A stretch of DNA of 64,000 nt from Psychroflexus sp. ALD_RP9 (GTDB lineage Bacteria > Bacteroidota > Bacteroidia > Flavobacteriales > Flavobacteriaceae): positions 2,340,001 through 2,404,000 of the forward strand of contig NZ_CP062973.1 in NCBI RefSeq assembly GCF_017311165.1. Direction: 5' to 3'. The position numbers and the translations under genes were made by a program. The notes under the pieces are model-generated. The model was not told the origin of the DNA. It did not search any database and saw nothing but the letters and a program-made list of their open reading frames with translations. The stretch's first letter is position 1. Every line of letters starts with the position of its first letter. This document shows positions 10,537 through 19,701 of the stretch, piece after piece.

Positions 10537-11097
10537 ATGAAAAAGATATTAATTATAGCGCTAGTTTTTAGTTTTACAACTATAAATTTTGCCCAAACTG
10601 AAGTTTCTGGAATTAACTTTCCGAGCACAACCACTTTTGGCCAGTATGAAGTTAAATTAAATGGCGCTGGTGTTCGCGAAAAATTTTGGATGGATATGTA
10701 TGTAGGTGGACTTTATCTAACAAATAAATCTCATGATGCTGATGCCATTATTAACGCAGATGAAGCTATGGAAATAAAACTTCATATTGTATCGGGCTTA
10801 ATAAGCAGCAATAAAATGACTGATGCTGTTGAAGATGGTTTCGAAAATTCAACGGATGGAAATACAAGGCCAATTCGACAAAAAATTGATCAATTTAAAT
10901 CTTTTTTTAACGATGAAATTAATAAAAAAGATGTTTTTGATATTACCTATCAACCAGGAATTGGGATAGTAGTTTATAAAAATGGCAAGGAATCTGGACG
11001 CATTAAAGGTTTAGAGTTTAAAAAAGCCCTATTTGGTATTTGGCTTTGCGATAAACCAGCTGATAAGGACTTAAAAGAATCAATGTTATATTTATAA
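10537..11097 (+). CDS. Secreted chalcone-isomerase-fold protein
   Basis: A 186-residue protein with a signal peptide (MKKILIIALVFSFTTINFAQ), then a chalcone-isomerase-like domain: GINFPST, LNGAGVREKFWMDMYVGGLYL and GIWLCDKPAD. Bacterial members are periplasmic and mostly not flavonoid enzymes, so the ligand (perhaps a fatty acid) is unknown. The start was chosen at the ATG at 10537 because an in-frame ATG at 10489 lies inside the preceding membrane-protein gene and would bury the signal peptide. It is not linked to the type III PKS genes at 56 kb. Confidence 0.85.
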   Translation: MKKILIIALVFSFTTINFAQTEVSGINFPSTTTFGQYEVKLNGAGVREKFWMDMYVGGLYLTNKSHDADAIINADEAMEIKLHIVSGLISSNKMTDAVEDGFENSTDGNTRPIRQKIDQFKSFFNDEINKKDVFDITYQPGIGIVVYKNGKESGRIKGLEFKKALFGIWLCDKPADKDLKESMLYL

Positions 11098-11102
11098 TAT
11101 TT

Positions 11103-11540
11103 ATGAAAAAATACTTAAAAACTATATTTTTTCTCTTAATCTTAAACACTTTGACAACCTATAGTCAGAGTGTTTTTGGTAAATGGTACACCGTAGACGA
11201 TCAATCTGGTATTAAAAAATCTATCGTTGAGATTTATAAGGACAATAATCAAGTTGAAGGTAAAATAACTAAGATTTTAAAAAAATCTAAACAAAACATG
11301 CGTTGTAAGAAATGTAAAGGCAACATGAAAAATAAAAAAATTGAAGGCCTTGTCATTTTAAGAAATCTTGAAAAAGATGGAGACGAATATACTAATGGTC
11401 GAATTACAGATCCTGAAAATGGTAAAACCTATGATGCTAAAATTTGGATTAATCCTGATCATCCAAATGAATTAAAAGTACGTGGATATGTAGCATTTTT
11501 TTATCGAACACAAACCTGGAAACGTGTTACTAAAAAATAA
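11103..11540 (+). CDS. DUF2147 secreted protein
   Basis: A 145-residue protein with an N-terminal signal peptide (MKKYLKTIFFLLILNTLTTYSQS). It then has a beta-rich DUF2147 domain: GKWYTVDDQSG, a GKI segment, a CKKCKGN pair of cysteines, GRITDPENGKTYDAKI and the end YVAFFYRTQTWKRV. The family is common in Bacteroidota and proteobacteria and has no known reaction. It begins 5 bases after the chalcone-isomerase-like gene, and both products are exported. Its stop codon lies in the same frame as priA, two codons before the priA start. Confidence 0.85.
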   Translation: MKKYLKTIFFLLILNTLTTYSQSVFGKWYTVDDQSGIKKSIVEIYKDNNQVEGKITKILKKSKQNMRCKKCKGNMKNKKIEGLVILRNLEKDGDEYTNGRITDPENGKTYDAKIWINPDHPNELKVRGYVAFFYRTQTWKRVTKK

Positions 11541-11546
11541 ATTAAT

Positions 11547-13997
11547 TTGCAGTTTGTAGATGTTATACTTCCGTTAGCACTTCCTAAACGCTTTACCTAC
11601 GTTTTTGAAGCTCACAATTACGATTTCAAAATTGAAATAGGTAAACGTGTGGCTGTTCAATTTGGAAAACGCAAAATATATACGGCAATTGTTGTTAACA
11701 TTCACCATAATCCGCCACAATCTTATGAAGCAAAACCTATCGAAGATGTTCTAGACCAAACACCTATTTTAACCCAATTACAATTAAAGTTTTTTAAATG
11801 GATTTCTGACTATTACCTCTGCAATGAAGGCGAAGTCTTAAGAGCTGCCTTGCCTAGCGCGTTTTTACTTGAGAGTGAAACCATCATTGAAAAGCATCCC
11901 GAAATTAATCAAAATGAAATAGAATCTATTAGCGATCATCATATATTAATTTTAGATGCACTTGATATGCAATCTAGTTTGAAGTTATCAGATGTCATGT
12001 CAATTTTAGGAAAAAAAACAGTTTTTCCGGTTTTAAACGAAATGTTAGGTAAAAATTTAATTGTTTTTAATCAAGAATTAAATCGCCAATACAAACCAAA
12101 ATTAATTAAATATCTTAGGCTGAACTCTGTTTATTATCAGCAACAAAAATTTGAAGATCTTCTTGAATCTCTAAATCGTGCCAAAAAGCAAAAAGAAGTC
12201 TTCATGAAAATGATTGCTCTAGAAACAACAAAGAAGCCTATAACTAAAACCAAACTGAAACAAGAAACTGGAGTTTCAGACGCTGTAATTAAGGCATTGA
12301 TCGATAAAGCCATAATAATTGAAGAAGAAAAACAACAAGATCGTGTACAGTTTACAACCGAAGTAACCTCACATCATATTCAGCTAAGTTATTTACAAGA
12401 AAAAGCTTTAAATGATATAAAATTTGGCTTAGAGGCGAAAGATGTATGTTTATTTCAAGGTGTTACATCTTCAGGTAAAACAGAAGTTTATATTAAGCTT
12501 ATTGAAGCTCAAATTGCAACAGGCAAACAAGTATTATACCTCTTACCAGAAATTGCACTCACGACTCAATTAATTACGAGATTACAAAATTATTTTGGTG
12601 ATCAAGTGGTTGTTTTTCACAGTAAGTTTTCTGTTAATGAACGTGTTGAAGCCTATAATCATGTTCTTAATCAGTCTAAAGGCCGAATTATAATAGGGGC
12701 AAGATCGTCTATATTTTTACCCTTTCAAAATCTAGGTTTAATTATTGTTGACGAGTCTCACGAAACAAGTTTTAAACAATATGATCCGGCACCACGATAT
12801 CAAGCTAGAGATGCTGCTATTGTTTTGGCTCAATTTTCTAAAGCAAAAGTTATATTAGGCACAGCAACCCCAAGCATAGAAAGTATTTACAATGTAAAAC
12901 AAAAAAAATATGCATATGTAACTCTAACCAAACGCTTTGGAAATGTTTTGTTTCCTAAAATAAATATTATTGACCTTCAAGAGCGTTACAAGAAGAAAAA
13001 AATGAAAGGTCATTTTTCTGAAGACTTAATTCTTAAAATTCAAGAAACTTTAAAATTAGGAGAACAAGTCATTTTATTTCAAAACAGACGTGGATATTCG
13101 CCAATCTTAGAATGTAATTCTTGTGGAAATTCTCCTCAATGCCCAAATTGTGACGTAAGTTTAACCTATCACAAACATAATAACACTTTGCGTTGTCATT
13201 ATTGTGGTTATCATATCGCTATGCAAATAAAATGTATGGCTTGTGGAAGTAAAGATTTATCGACCAAAGGTTTTGGTACTGAGCAAATTGAAGTAGAGGC
13301 TAAAGCATTGTTTCCAGAAGTTAATATTAAGCGGATGGATTTAGATACTACAAGGTCTAAAAATGCTTATGGCAATCTTATTACTGAATTTGAACAAGGT
13401 GAAATAGATATTCTTGTAGGAACACAAATGCTAAGTAAAGGTTTAGATTTTAGAGATGTAAGTTTGGTTGGAGTTTTAAACGCTGATTCTTTGTTGAATT
13501 TTCCAGATTTTAGGGCGCATGAAAGATGCTTTCAGTTATTAACACAAGTAGCAGGCAGAGCAGGCAGAACACAAAAGCAAGGTGAAGTTTTAATACAAAG
13601 TTTTAATCCTCATCACCAAGTGCTTCAGCAGGTAACCACTTATAATTATAAACAATTATATAAAGAACAACTTTATGACCGAAAGCACTTTAAATATCCA
13701 CCTTATTTTAGATTAGTGAGATTTACATTGAAGTCGAAAGATTTTAATCGCGTTAATGAAGCATCTACTTGGTTAGCAACTTATTATCGGCAAGTGTTTA
13801 AAGAACAGGTTTTAGGTCCCGAATTTCCGCCGATTCTCCGTATACGTAATATGTATCATAAAAATATTTTACTTAAAATTCCGCCTCATCACAGTTTGTC
13901 TAAAACTAAAGTTTACATCAATAAAGGCCGCGATAAATTTGAAGCTATTGGCGCTTTTAAATCAATTCGATTAATTATAGACGTAGATCCTTACTAA
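11547..13997 (+). CDS. priA: Primosomal protein N' (replication restart helicase)
   Basis: PriA reloads the replisome at collapsed forks. The 816-residue protein has an N-terminal DNA-binding domain (VDVILPLALPKRFTY), Walker A GVTSSGKTE (about residue 307), a DESHE box, helicase motifs (GTATPS, QVAGRAGR) and eight cysteines of the zinc-binding region (CNSCG, CPNCD, CHYCG, CMACG). The start is TTG at 11547. An in-frame stop sits two codons upstream and no early ATG exists, so a non-ATG start is required. It follows DUF2147 closely and converges on the ABC exporter. Confidence 0.96.
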   Translation: MQFVDVILPLALPKRFTYVFEAHNYDFKIEIGKRVAVQFGKRKIYTAIVVNIHHNPPQSYEAKPIEDVLDQTPILTQLQLKFFKWISDYYLCNEGEVLRAALPSAFLLESETIIEKHPEINQNEIESISDHHILILDALDMQSSLKLSDVMSILGKKTVFPVLNEMLGKNLIVFNQELNRQYKPKLIKYLRLNSVYYQQQKFEDLLESLNRAKKQKEVFMKMIALETTKKPITKTKLKQETGVSDAVIKALIDKAIIIEEEKQQDRVQFTTEVTSHHIQLSYLQEKALNDIKFGLEAKDVCLFQGVTSSGKTEVYIKLIEAQIATGKQVLYLLPEIALTTQLITRLQNYFGDQVVVFHSKFSVNERVEAYNHVLNQSKGRIIIGARSSIFLPFQNLGLIIVDESHETSFKQYDPAPRYQARDAAIVLAQFSKAKVILGTATPSIESIYNVKQKKYAYVTLTKRFGNVLFPKINIIDLQERYKKKKMKGHFSEDLILKIQETLKLGEQVILFQNRRGYSPILECNSCGNSPQCPNCDVSLTYHKHNNTLRCHYCGYHIAMQIKCMACGSKDLSTKGFGTEQIEVEAKALFPEVNIKRMDLDTTRSKNAYGNLITEFEQGEIDILVGTQMLSKGLDFRDVSLVGVLNADSLLNFPDFRAHERCFQLLTQVAGRAGRTQKQGEVLIQSFNPHHQVLQQVTTYNYKQLYKEQLYDRKHFKYPPYFRLVRFTLKSKDFNRVNEASTWLATYYRQVFKEQVLGPEFPPILRIRNMYHKNILLKIPPHHSLSKTKVYINKGRDKFEAIGAFKSIRLIIDVDPY

Positions 13998-14036
13998 AAC
14001 TGAAACATGAAATTCAACTTATCGCAAAAACTTCAA

Positions 14037-15821
14037 TTAAGCACTCATGTTAACCTCTTTTTCAAACTGAGCTTCGTATAAGCGTTTGTAAAACCCGTTG
14101 GTTTTAAGAAGATCATCGTGTTTTCCTACTTCTTTTATTTCGCCTTGATCCATCACAATAATTTTATCAGCAGTTTTAATGGTTGCTAATCGATGCGCTA
14201 TAATGATAGATGTTCTTCCTTTTGTGATTTTTTCTGTCGCTTCCTGAATTAATTGCTCGCTATAGGAGTCTATAGAAGATGTTGCTTCATCAAGAACTAA
14301 AATCCCAGGATTACTGACATAAGCGCGCAGAAAGGCAATAAGTTGGCGTTGCCCTGAAGACAGCATCGCACCGCGTTCTTTAACATTGTATTGGTAAGCA
14401 TTAGGTAAACTACTAATAAATTCGTGAACGCCAATATCTTTAGCTGCTTGAATAATTTCGGCTTCTTTTATGTCCGGTTTATTTAAGCTTATGTTTTTTA
14501 AGATACTATCTGCAAATAAAAATACATCTTGTAAGACTACTGCAATTTCTTCTCTTAGACTATTAAGCTCATAAGATTTTAAATTTTTGCCATCAACTAT
14601 AATTTCACCAGAATCAATATCATAAAAACGGCTGAGTAAATTAATGATGGTACTTTTTCCTGCGCCTGTAGCGCCAACAATAGCAACAGTTTCACCAGAA
14701 TTAACTTCTAAATTAATGCCTTTTAAGACTTCTTCGTCTTTAACATAGCTAAATCTAACTTCCTGAAATTTAATGTCGCCTTTTAGATTTTTAGCTTCAA
14801 TTTGGCCTTGATTTTCAATTTTTGAATTGGTATCTATAATATTAAACACACGATTGGCTGCAACCATTCCCATTTGAAGAGAATTAAATTTATCAGCGAT
14901 TTGCCTCAAAGGTCTAAATAGCATTTGCGCTAATTCTATAAACATGATAATAATTCCAAGTGATAAGGCATCACTTTCAACAACCCTTAAACCACCAAAC
15001 CAAACAATTAAACCGATGGTTATTGATGTTGACATTTCTGCGATAGGAAAGAAGATGGCATTATACCAAACCGTTTTAATCCATGCCTTTTTGTGCTTTT
15101 CGTTAATATTTTTGAAATTTTTATATTCTTCTCGTTCTCGATTAAAAATTTGAACAATTTTCATTCCGGAGATGCGCTCTTGAACAAATGAATTTAGGTT
15201 AGAAACTTGAGCTCTAACATCTTCAAATGCAACTTTCATTTTCTTTTGAAAAACACGTGTTGCATATAAAATATAAGGCAAAACTGTAAGCACCAGTAAG
15301 GTGAGTTGCCAACTTTGGTAAAACATGACAAATAAAACAGCAATCATTTTTAATAAATCACTAATAATCATGAATAAGCCTTGACTAAATATACTTGCAA
15401 TTGTTTCTATATCACTTACAGCCCTAGTTACTAGCCGACCAACTGAAGAATTATCAAAATATTGCTTTTTAAAGTCCATCATGTGGTTAAAAAGCTTTAC
15501 CCTTAAATCTCGAATAACTTTTTGACCAAGCCAATTGGCAAAAAAGATGAAGCTAAACTGAAAAATAACCTCGCCAATTAAAACAAGCAACATCATGAGG
15601 ATGTAAAATTGAGTTGTTTTAGCGTCTTTTTCTACAATCCCTTCATCGATTGCAAATCTTAATAAATAAGGCCGCATTACACCTAAAGCAGATAATACTA
15701 TAGCTGCAATGGCCACAAAATAAAAGGTTTTCTTGTAAGGTTTCGTGAATGCTAATAATCGCTTAAATAAGCCTAAATCAAAAGCTTTGCCAGTAGTTGA
15801 GTTATTTTTTTTTGTCTTCAT
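14037..15821 (-). CDS. ABC exporter, fused membrane and ATPase domains (MsbA-like)
   Basis: A 594-residue half-transporter expected to work as a homodimer in the inner membrane. Residues ~20-330 hold six transmembrane helices. The ATPase domain has Walker A GATGAGKST (about residue 385), signature LSSGQRQL (one residue off the LSGGQ consensus), Walker B ILVLDEATSS and the IIAHRLAT switch. Similar proteins export lipids or drugs; the substrate here is not known. ATG start at 15821, one base before the truA stop region, so it is probably transcribed with truA. Confidence 0.93.
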   Translation of the reverse strand: MKTKKNNSTTGKAFDLGLFKRLLAFTKPYKKTFYFVAIAAIVLSALGVMRPYLLRFAIDEGIVEKDAKTTQFYILMMLLVLIGEVIFQFSFIFFANWLGQKVIRDLRVKLFNHMMDFKKQYFDNSSVGRLVTRAVSDIETIASIFSQGLFMIISDLLKMIAVLFVMFYQSWQLTLLVLTVLPYILYATRVFQKKMKVAFEDVRAQVSNLNSFVQERISGMKIVQIFNREREEYKNFKNINEKHKKAWIKTVWYNAIFFPIAEMSTSITIGLIVWFGGLRVVESDALSLGIIIMFIELAQMLFRPLRQIADKFNSLQMGMVAANRVFNIIDTNSKIENQGQIEAKNLKGDIKFQEVRFSYVKDEEVLKGINLEVNSGETVAIVGATGAGKSTIINLLSRFYDIDSGEIIVDGKNLKSYELNSLREEIAVVLQDVFLFADSILKNISLNKPDIKEAEIIQAAKDIGVHEFISSLPNAYQYNVKERGAMLSSGQRQLIAFLRAYVSNPGILVLDEATSSIDSYSEQLIQEATEKITKGRTSIIIAHRLATIKTADKIIVMDQGEIKEVGKHDDLLKTNGFYKRLYEAQFEKEVNMSA

Positions 15822-16550
15822 TTAATAGCCAATATCAGTTAAAAATAGGGCATGAGCAGGAACAGATTTTCCAGCTTTTCTACGATCTTGATCAATAATG
15901 ATTTGATTAAATTCTTTTAAAGTTAACGTGTGTAAACCAACTTCAATCATAGTACCAACAATGGCACGAACCATATTTCTTAAAAATCGATTGGCCTTGA
16001 TCTCAAAACAAACCAAATTATTTTCTAATTTCCATTCGGCTTCAATTATGTTACAATTATACGTGTAGACACTAGTTTTAACCTTCGAAAAAGCTTTAAA
16101 GTTTTGATGTTTTTTTAAAATATCACAAGATTCATTCATCATTTTTAAATCTAGTTGACGCTTAATATAGTAAGCTGAATTGATGACAAATGGGTTTTTA
16201 TTTTGCGTAATTTGGTATCGATAAGAACGGTATTTAGCATCAAAACGTGCATGAAAATCATCTTTAACTCGTTCAATTTTTTGAAAAGCAATATCTTTAG
16301 GCAGCAAAGTGTTGCATTTAAATACAAGTTGACTCAACTCTTCAATCATAATTTTAGAATCAAAATGAGCAATATAAAACGAAGCGTGAACGCCAGTGTC
16401 AGTCCTGCCAGCACCAACTACTTTAATTTCTTGTTGAAGCGCTGTACTTAATGCACTTTCAACAAGTTCTTGGACACTTAAGTGATTGGGTTGAATTTGC
16501 CATCCATTATAAGCTAAACCCCTATAAGATAATGTAACTTTGTACCTCAA
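15822..16550 (-). CDS. truA: tRNA pseudouridine(38-40) synthase
   Basis: TruA isomerises uridines 38-40 of the tRNA anticodon arm. The 242-residue protein has the catalytic Asp in GAGRTDTGVHA, YRYQI, and FLRNMVRAIVGT near the C-terminus. The start is TTG at 16550. It gives the expected MRYKVTLSYRG-type N-terminus, and no ATG is found upstream before an in-frame stop. It lies immediately upstream of the ABC exporter and is divergent from the phosphodiesterase gene. Confidence 0.95.
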   Translation of the reverse strand: MRYKVTLSYRGLAYNGWQIQPNHLSVQELVESALSTALQQEIKVVGAGRTDTGVHASFYIAHFDSKIMIEELSQLVFKCNTLLPKDIAFQKIERVKDDFHARFDAKYRSYRYQITQNKNPFVINSAYYIKRQLDLKMMNESCDILKKHQNFKAFSKVKTSVYTYNCNIIEAEWKLENNLVCFEIKANRFLRNMVRAIVGTMIEVGLHTLTLKEFNQIIIDQDRRKAGKSVPAHALFLTDIGY

Positions 16551-16564
16551 AAAATTATTTTTTA

Positions 16565-16572
16565 CAAAGATA
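16565..16572 (-). promoter_or_regulatory. TAnnTTTG (-7) element upstream of truA
   Basis: Minus-strand TATCTTTG lies 14 bases before the truA TTG start. It fits the Bacteroidota -7 consensus, with no clear -33 box. Confidence 0.4.
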
Positions 16573-16618
16573 AAATTTATAGGCTTTGTAAATCTTAAGA
16601 GTTTGCTATAATACTATT

Positions 16619-17128
16619 ATGATGAAAATTTTATTACTTAGTGATACACATTCTTATATAGACGATCGCATATTGAGTCATGCTGAAAAAGCCGATGAAG
16701 TTTGGCATGCTGGAGATATCGGTAAGGTTGAAGTTACCGATCAAATTAAACAAGTTTCTCAACTTCGGGCTGTTTACGGTAATATTGATGGCGAAGAGAT
16801 TCGTAGGGAGTTTCCCTTGCATCAAAAATTTAATTGTGATGGTATTAAGGTTTGGATGACTCATATAGGTGGCTACCCGAAACGTTATGTGCCTTCTATT
16901 CATGAAGCACTTCAACAACAACCACCAGATTTATTTATTTCAGGACATTCTCATATTTTAAAGGTAATGCGAGACCAAAATTTAAAATTAATGCACATGA
17001 ATCCTGGTGCTGCTGGCGTTCACGGATTTCATAAAGAACGTACCATGTTGAGTTTTGAAATATGCGAAGCTAAATTAAAAAACCTTCAATTAATTAAATT
17101 AGGCTTAAGAGGAAAAACATCACTTTAA
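16619..17128 (+). CDS. YfcE/MJ0936-type metallophosphoesterase
   Basis: A 169-residue calcineurin-like phosphodiesterase. Its metal-binding motifs are in order: SDTHS, GDIG, GNID and SGHSH, with NPGAAG near the end. Family members hydrolyse phosphodiesters in vitro; the natural substrate is unknown. Two adjacent ATG codons occur at 16619 and 16622 and either could start translation. It is followed by a strong hairpin that also serves the converging DUF4293 gene. Confidence 0.9.
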   Translation: MMKILLLSDTHSYIDDRILSHAEKADEVWHAGDIGKVEVTDQIKQVSQLRAVYGNIDGEEIRREFPLHQKFNCDGIKVWMTHIGGYPKRYVPSIHEALQQQPPDLFISGHSHILKVMRDQNLKLMHMNPGAAGVHGFHKERTMLSFEICEAKLKNLQLIKLGLRGKTSL

Positions 17129-17133
17129 AAACC

Positions 17134-17164
17134 AAGAAACCCCGATTGATTTCGGGGTTTCTTT
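17134..17164. terminator. Bidirectional terminator between phosphodiesterase and DUF4293 genes
   Basis: A 12-bp perfect stem, aagaaaccccga / tcggggtttctt, has A-rich sequence on the left and T-rich on the right. It lies between converging genes and can act in both directions. Confidence 0.85.
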
Positions 17165-17189
17165 CACTAAATACACTAAGATTTGTGGT

Positions 17190-17600
17190 TTAACGAAATC
17201 GGTCAACAGATTTTACGAGATCTTCATCCTTTTTGATGGCTTTATTAGCCATCACTAAAAAAACGATAGAAATAATAGGTAGAAGCATCTCAATACCTTT
17301 CTCTGAAAATTGTTTTTCTCCAGGTAAATTTAGCAGACCGTAAACGAAAACACCTACTAAAACAAAGTTTAATATGATATTTACACGTCCTAAAACGAAT
17401 TGTAACTTTCTGTTTTTAAACAAAAATATAGTAATTAAAGCAAGTAATGCGCTTATAGAGAACAATGACCTTATAATTAAGATTGATTGGTCACCTAAAA
17501 CATGCGACATATTGAATTGATTAATGTCTATTGTATTAAATACAACCGCGTTGAGTAAAACAACTACCAATAAATATAAAGACTGTCTACGCTGTATCAT
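17190..17600 (-). CDS. DUF4293 four-helix membrane protein
   Basis: A 136-residue protein with four hydrophobic helices; it begins MIQRRQSLYLL, typical of the DUF4293 family of Bacteroidota. I chose the ATG at 17600. An upstream in-frame ATG at 17687 would add 29 residues that do not look like the family and would run through the promoter region of rho. Function is unknown. It stands head to head with rho, a neighbourhood often conserved in Flavobacteria as far as I recall. Confidence 0.8.
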   Translation of the reverse strand: MIQRRQSLYLLVVVLLNAVVFNTIDINQFNMSHVLGDQSILIIRSLFSISALLALITIFLFKNRKLQFVLGRVNIILNFVLVGVFVYGLLNLPGEKQFSEKGIEMLLPIISIVFLVMANKAIKKDEDLVKSVDRFR

Positions 17601-17618
17601 TATGCTAAAATTCCAGCA

Positions 17619-17626
17619 CAAAAATA
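17619..17626 (-). promoter_or_regulatory. TAnnTTTG (-7) element upstream of DUF4293 gene
   Basis: Minus-strand TATTTTTG lies 18 bases before the chosen ATG at 17600. This also supports the shorter start, since the longer form would place the element inside the coding region. Confidence 0.4.
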
Positions 17627-17776
17627 GTAGTTTATCTGAGAAAATAAGGGCATAATTAAAATTTTGTTGTATAATTGCACTGTCCATAAACTTGGGCTTT
17701 TTGTAATCTATTCAATTACATTATTTTAAACCCCAATTTTACTTCAAAATATTTAAAATAATTTCAATAAATATCA

Positions 17777-19522
17777 ATGTTAGAGATTAATGAATTAAAG
17801 GCAAAAAAACTGCCTGAATTGCAAGATATTGCTAAAGAGCTAGAAGTACCAAAGTTTAAGAGTTTAAAAAAATTAGATTTAATTTACCAAATTCTTGATT
17901 ATCAGGCTAGCAATCCTGAAAAGGTTAAATCTGTTGTTTTATCTGAATCGAGTCCTGCAAAAGCTTCATCTTCAAAAAGCAAAAGTAAAGCACAGTCAGA
18001 TTCAAAAAACGAATCTCCTAAAAAAAATACAAAGACGAATGAAAATAAAACGGCTGCTAAGGTTTCAGATGAATCTAAATCTACTGAGGATAAAAACACT
18101 AAGCGACAAAGACAGAAGACAGCTTCAAACCAATCTAAGTCTGAAAATTCTAATCAAACAAAATCTAATAAAAATTCTCAGCAACAAACTTCAGCCAAAG
18201 AAAAGGAAGACGCTAATCAAAAAAATAATCAGTCTTCTAAACAATCACAGAAGCAAAATTCAAAATCAGAGCAAAATCAAAAAAAGTCTTCAGACTCTAA
18301 AAATGATGCTTCTCAGAAGCGTTCGTCTCACCAATCTAACCAGAAATCTAATCAGAAAAACGGTAACAAAGACACCAGAAATAAATATAAACAACCAAAT
18401 TATGAATTTGATGCGATTATAGAATCTGAAGGTGTACTAGATATGATGCCTGATGGCTACGGTTTTTTACGTTCATCAGATTATAATTATTTATCATCTC
18501 CTGATGATATTTATCTTTCTCAATCTCAAATAAAATTATTTGGATTAAAAACAGGTGATACTGTTTTAGGTCAAGTTAGACCACCTAAAGAAGGTGAAAA
18601 ATATTTTCCTTTAATAAAAATCAATAAAATTAACGGTCTTGACCCACAAGTTGTGCGTGATCGTGTTTCTTTTGAACATTTAACGCCATTATTTCCTAAA
18701 GAGCGTTTTAGAATAGCAGACCGAAGCTCTTCAATTAGCACGCGAGTTATGGACATGTTTGCACCAATTGGTAAAGGGCAACGTGGTATGATTGTATCAC
18801 AGCCAAAAACAGGTAAAACAATGTTGCTTAAAGACATTGCCAATGCTATTGCAGCAAACCATCCTGAAGTTTATCAAATTGTATTGTTAATTGATGAACG
18901 TCCAGAAGAAGTGACGGATATGCAGCGAAGCGTTCGAGGTGAAGTAGTCGCTTCAACTTTTGATAAAGAAGCACATGAACATGTTAAAGTAGCTAATATA
19001 GTTCTTGATAAGGCTAAGCGATTAGTTGAATGTGGTCATGATGTGGTTATTTTATTAGACTCAATTACGCGTTTAGCTAGAGCTTATAATACAGTTCAGC
19101 CAGCAAGTGGTAAAGTGTTAAGTGGCGGAGTAGATGCTAATGCTTTACATAAACCAAAGCGCTTTTTCGGTGCGGCTCGAAATATTGAAAATGGAGGCTC
19201 ACTTTCAATAATTGCTACAGCTTTAACAGATACCGGCTCAAAAATGGATGAAGTTATTTTTGAAGAGTTTAAAGGAACTGGAAATATGGAGCTACAGTTA
19301 GACCGTAAGATTGCTAACCGACGTATTTTCCCTGCAATAGACTTAACGGCATCGAGTACAAGACGAGATGATTTATTACTCGATCAAGATATGGTTCAAA
19401 AAATGTGGGTAATGCGAAAGTATTTAGCTGATATGAATCCTGTAGAAGCTATGGAGTTTATAAGTGAACGCATTAAGCAAACTAAAAATAATGAAGAATT
19501 TATCATTTCTATGAATGGTTAA
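17777..19522 (+). CDS. rho: Transcription termination factor Rho with long disordered insert
   Basis: Hexameric RNA helicase that ends transcription. The 581-residue protein has an N-terminal Rho_N helix bundle (residues ~1-45), then about 145 residues (~60-205) very rich in Lys, Ser, Asn and Gln. After that come the RNA-binding cold-shock-like domain (DGYGFLRS), the ATPase with P-loop PKTGKTM (about residue 341), LIDERPEE and the R-loop/secondary RNA site. The insert is typical of Bacteroidota Rho and makes the protein about 160 residues longer than E. coli Rho. ATG start at 17777. A terminator follows the stop. Confidence 0.97.
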   Translation: MLEINELKAKKLPELQDIAKELEVPKFKSLKKLDLIYQILDYQASNPEKVKSVVLSESSPAKASSSKSKSKAQSDSKNESPKKNTKTNENKTAAKVSDESKSTEDKNTKRQRQKTASNQSKSENSNQTKSNKNSQQQTSAKEKEDANQKNNQSSKQSQKQNSKSEQNQKKSSDSKNDASQKRSSHQSNQKSNQKNGNKDTRNKYKQPNYEFDAIIESEGVLDMMPDGYGFLRSSDYNYLSSPDDIYLSQSQIKLFGLKTGDTVLGQVRPPKEGEKYFPLIKINKINGLDPQVVRDRVSFEHLTPLFPKERFRIADRSSSISTRVMDMFAPIGKGQRGMIVSQPKTGKTMLLKDIANAIAANHPEVYQIVLLIDERPEEVTDMQRSVRGEVVASTFDKEAHEHVKVANIVLDKAKRLVECGHDVVILLDSITRLARAYNTVQPASGKVLSGGVDANALHKPKRFFGAARNIENGGSLSIIATALTDTGSKMDEVIFEEFKGTGNMELQLDRKIANRRIFPAIDLTASSTRRDDLLLDQDMVQKMWVMRKYLADMNPVEAMEFISERIKQTKNNEEFIISMNG

Positions 19523-19547
19523 ATTCACTTCAATTATTTAATATTTC

Positions 19548-19583
19548 AAAACCGCTTTAATTTAATTAGAGCGGCTTTTTTAT
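19548..19583 (+). terminator. Terminator after rho
   Basis: A hairpin with ccgct(t)taatt pairing with aatta(g)agcgg is followed by a run of T, 26 bases after the rho stop. It fits an intrinsic terminator; the stem has one G-U pair. The following stretch 19584-19701 holds no recognisable gene. Confidence 0.7.
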
Positions 19584-19701
19584 AAACGGTATTTAATTCA
19601 GAAAATAAAGTTATGATGATGCTTAGATTTAAGTTGTTCATCAACTTCAACCAAAATACTTAGAAGTGCAAAAAGCAATGGAGTTTAAAGTAATACTTCG
19701 A

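Noticed and set aside
10537..11097. Link between the chalcone-isomerase-like protein and the type III PKS as a flavonoid-type pathway
   Set aside because: The two lie 45 kb apart, the isomerase-like protein is exported, and bacterial members of this fold are generally not flavonoid enzymes.
17601..17687. 29-residue N-terminal extension of the DUF4293 protein
   Set aside because: The family starts at MIQRRQS, and a -7 promoter element falls inside the extension.
17700..17776. Riboswitch or attenuator upstream of rho
   Set aside because: The short AT-rich leader shows no stable hairpin or recognisable aptamer.
17895..18422. A 175-codon open frame in a second frame of the rho insert
   Set aside because: It results from A-rich low-complexity codons of Rho read out of frame; it is Lys/Leu/Asn-rich without structure and has no start signal.
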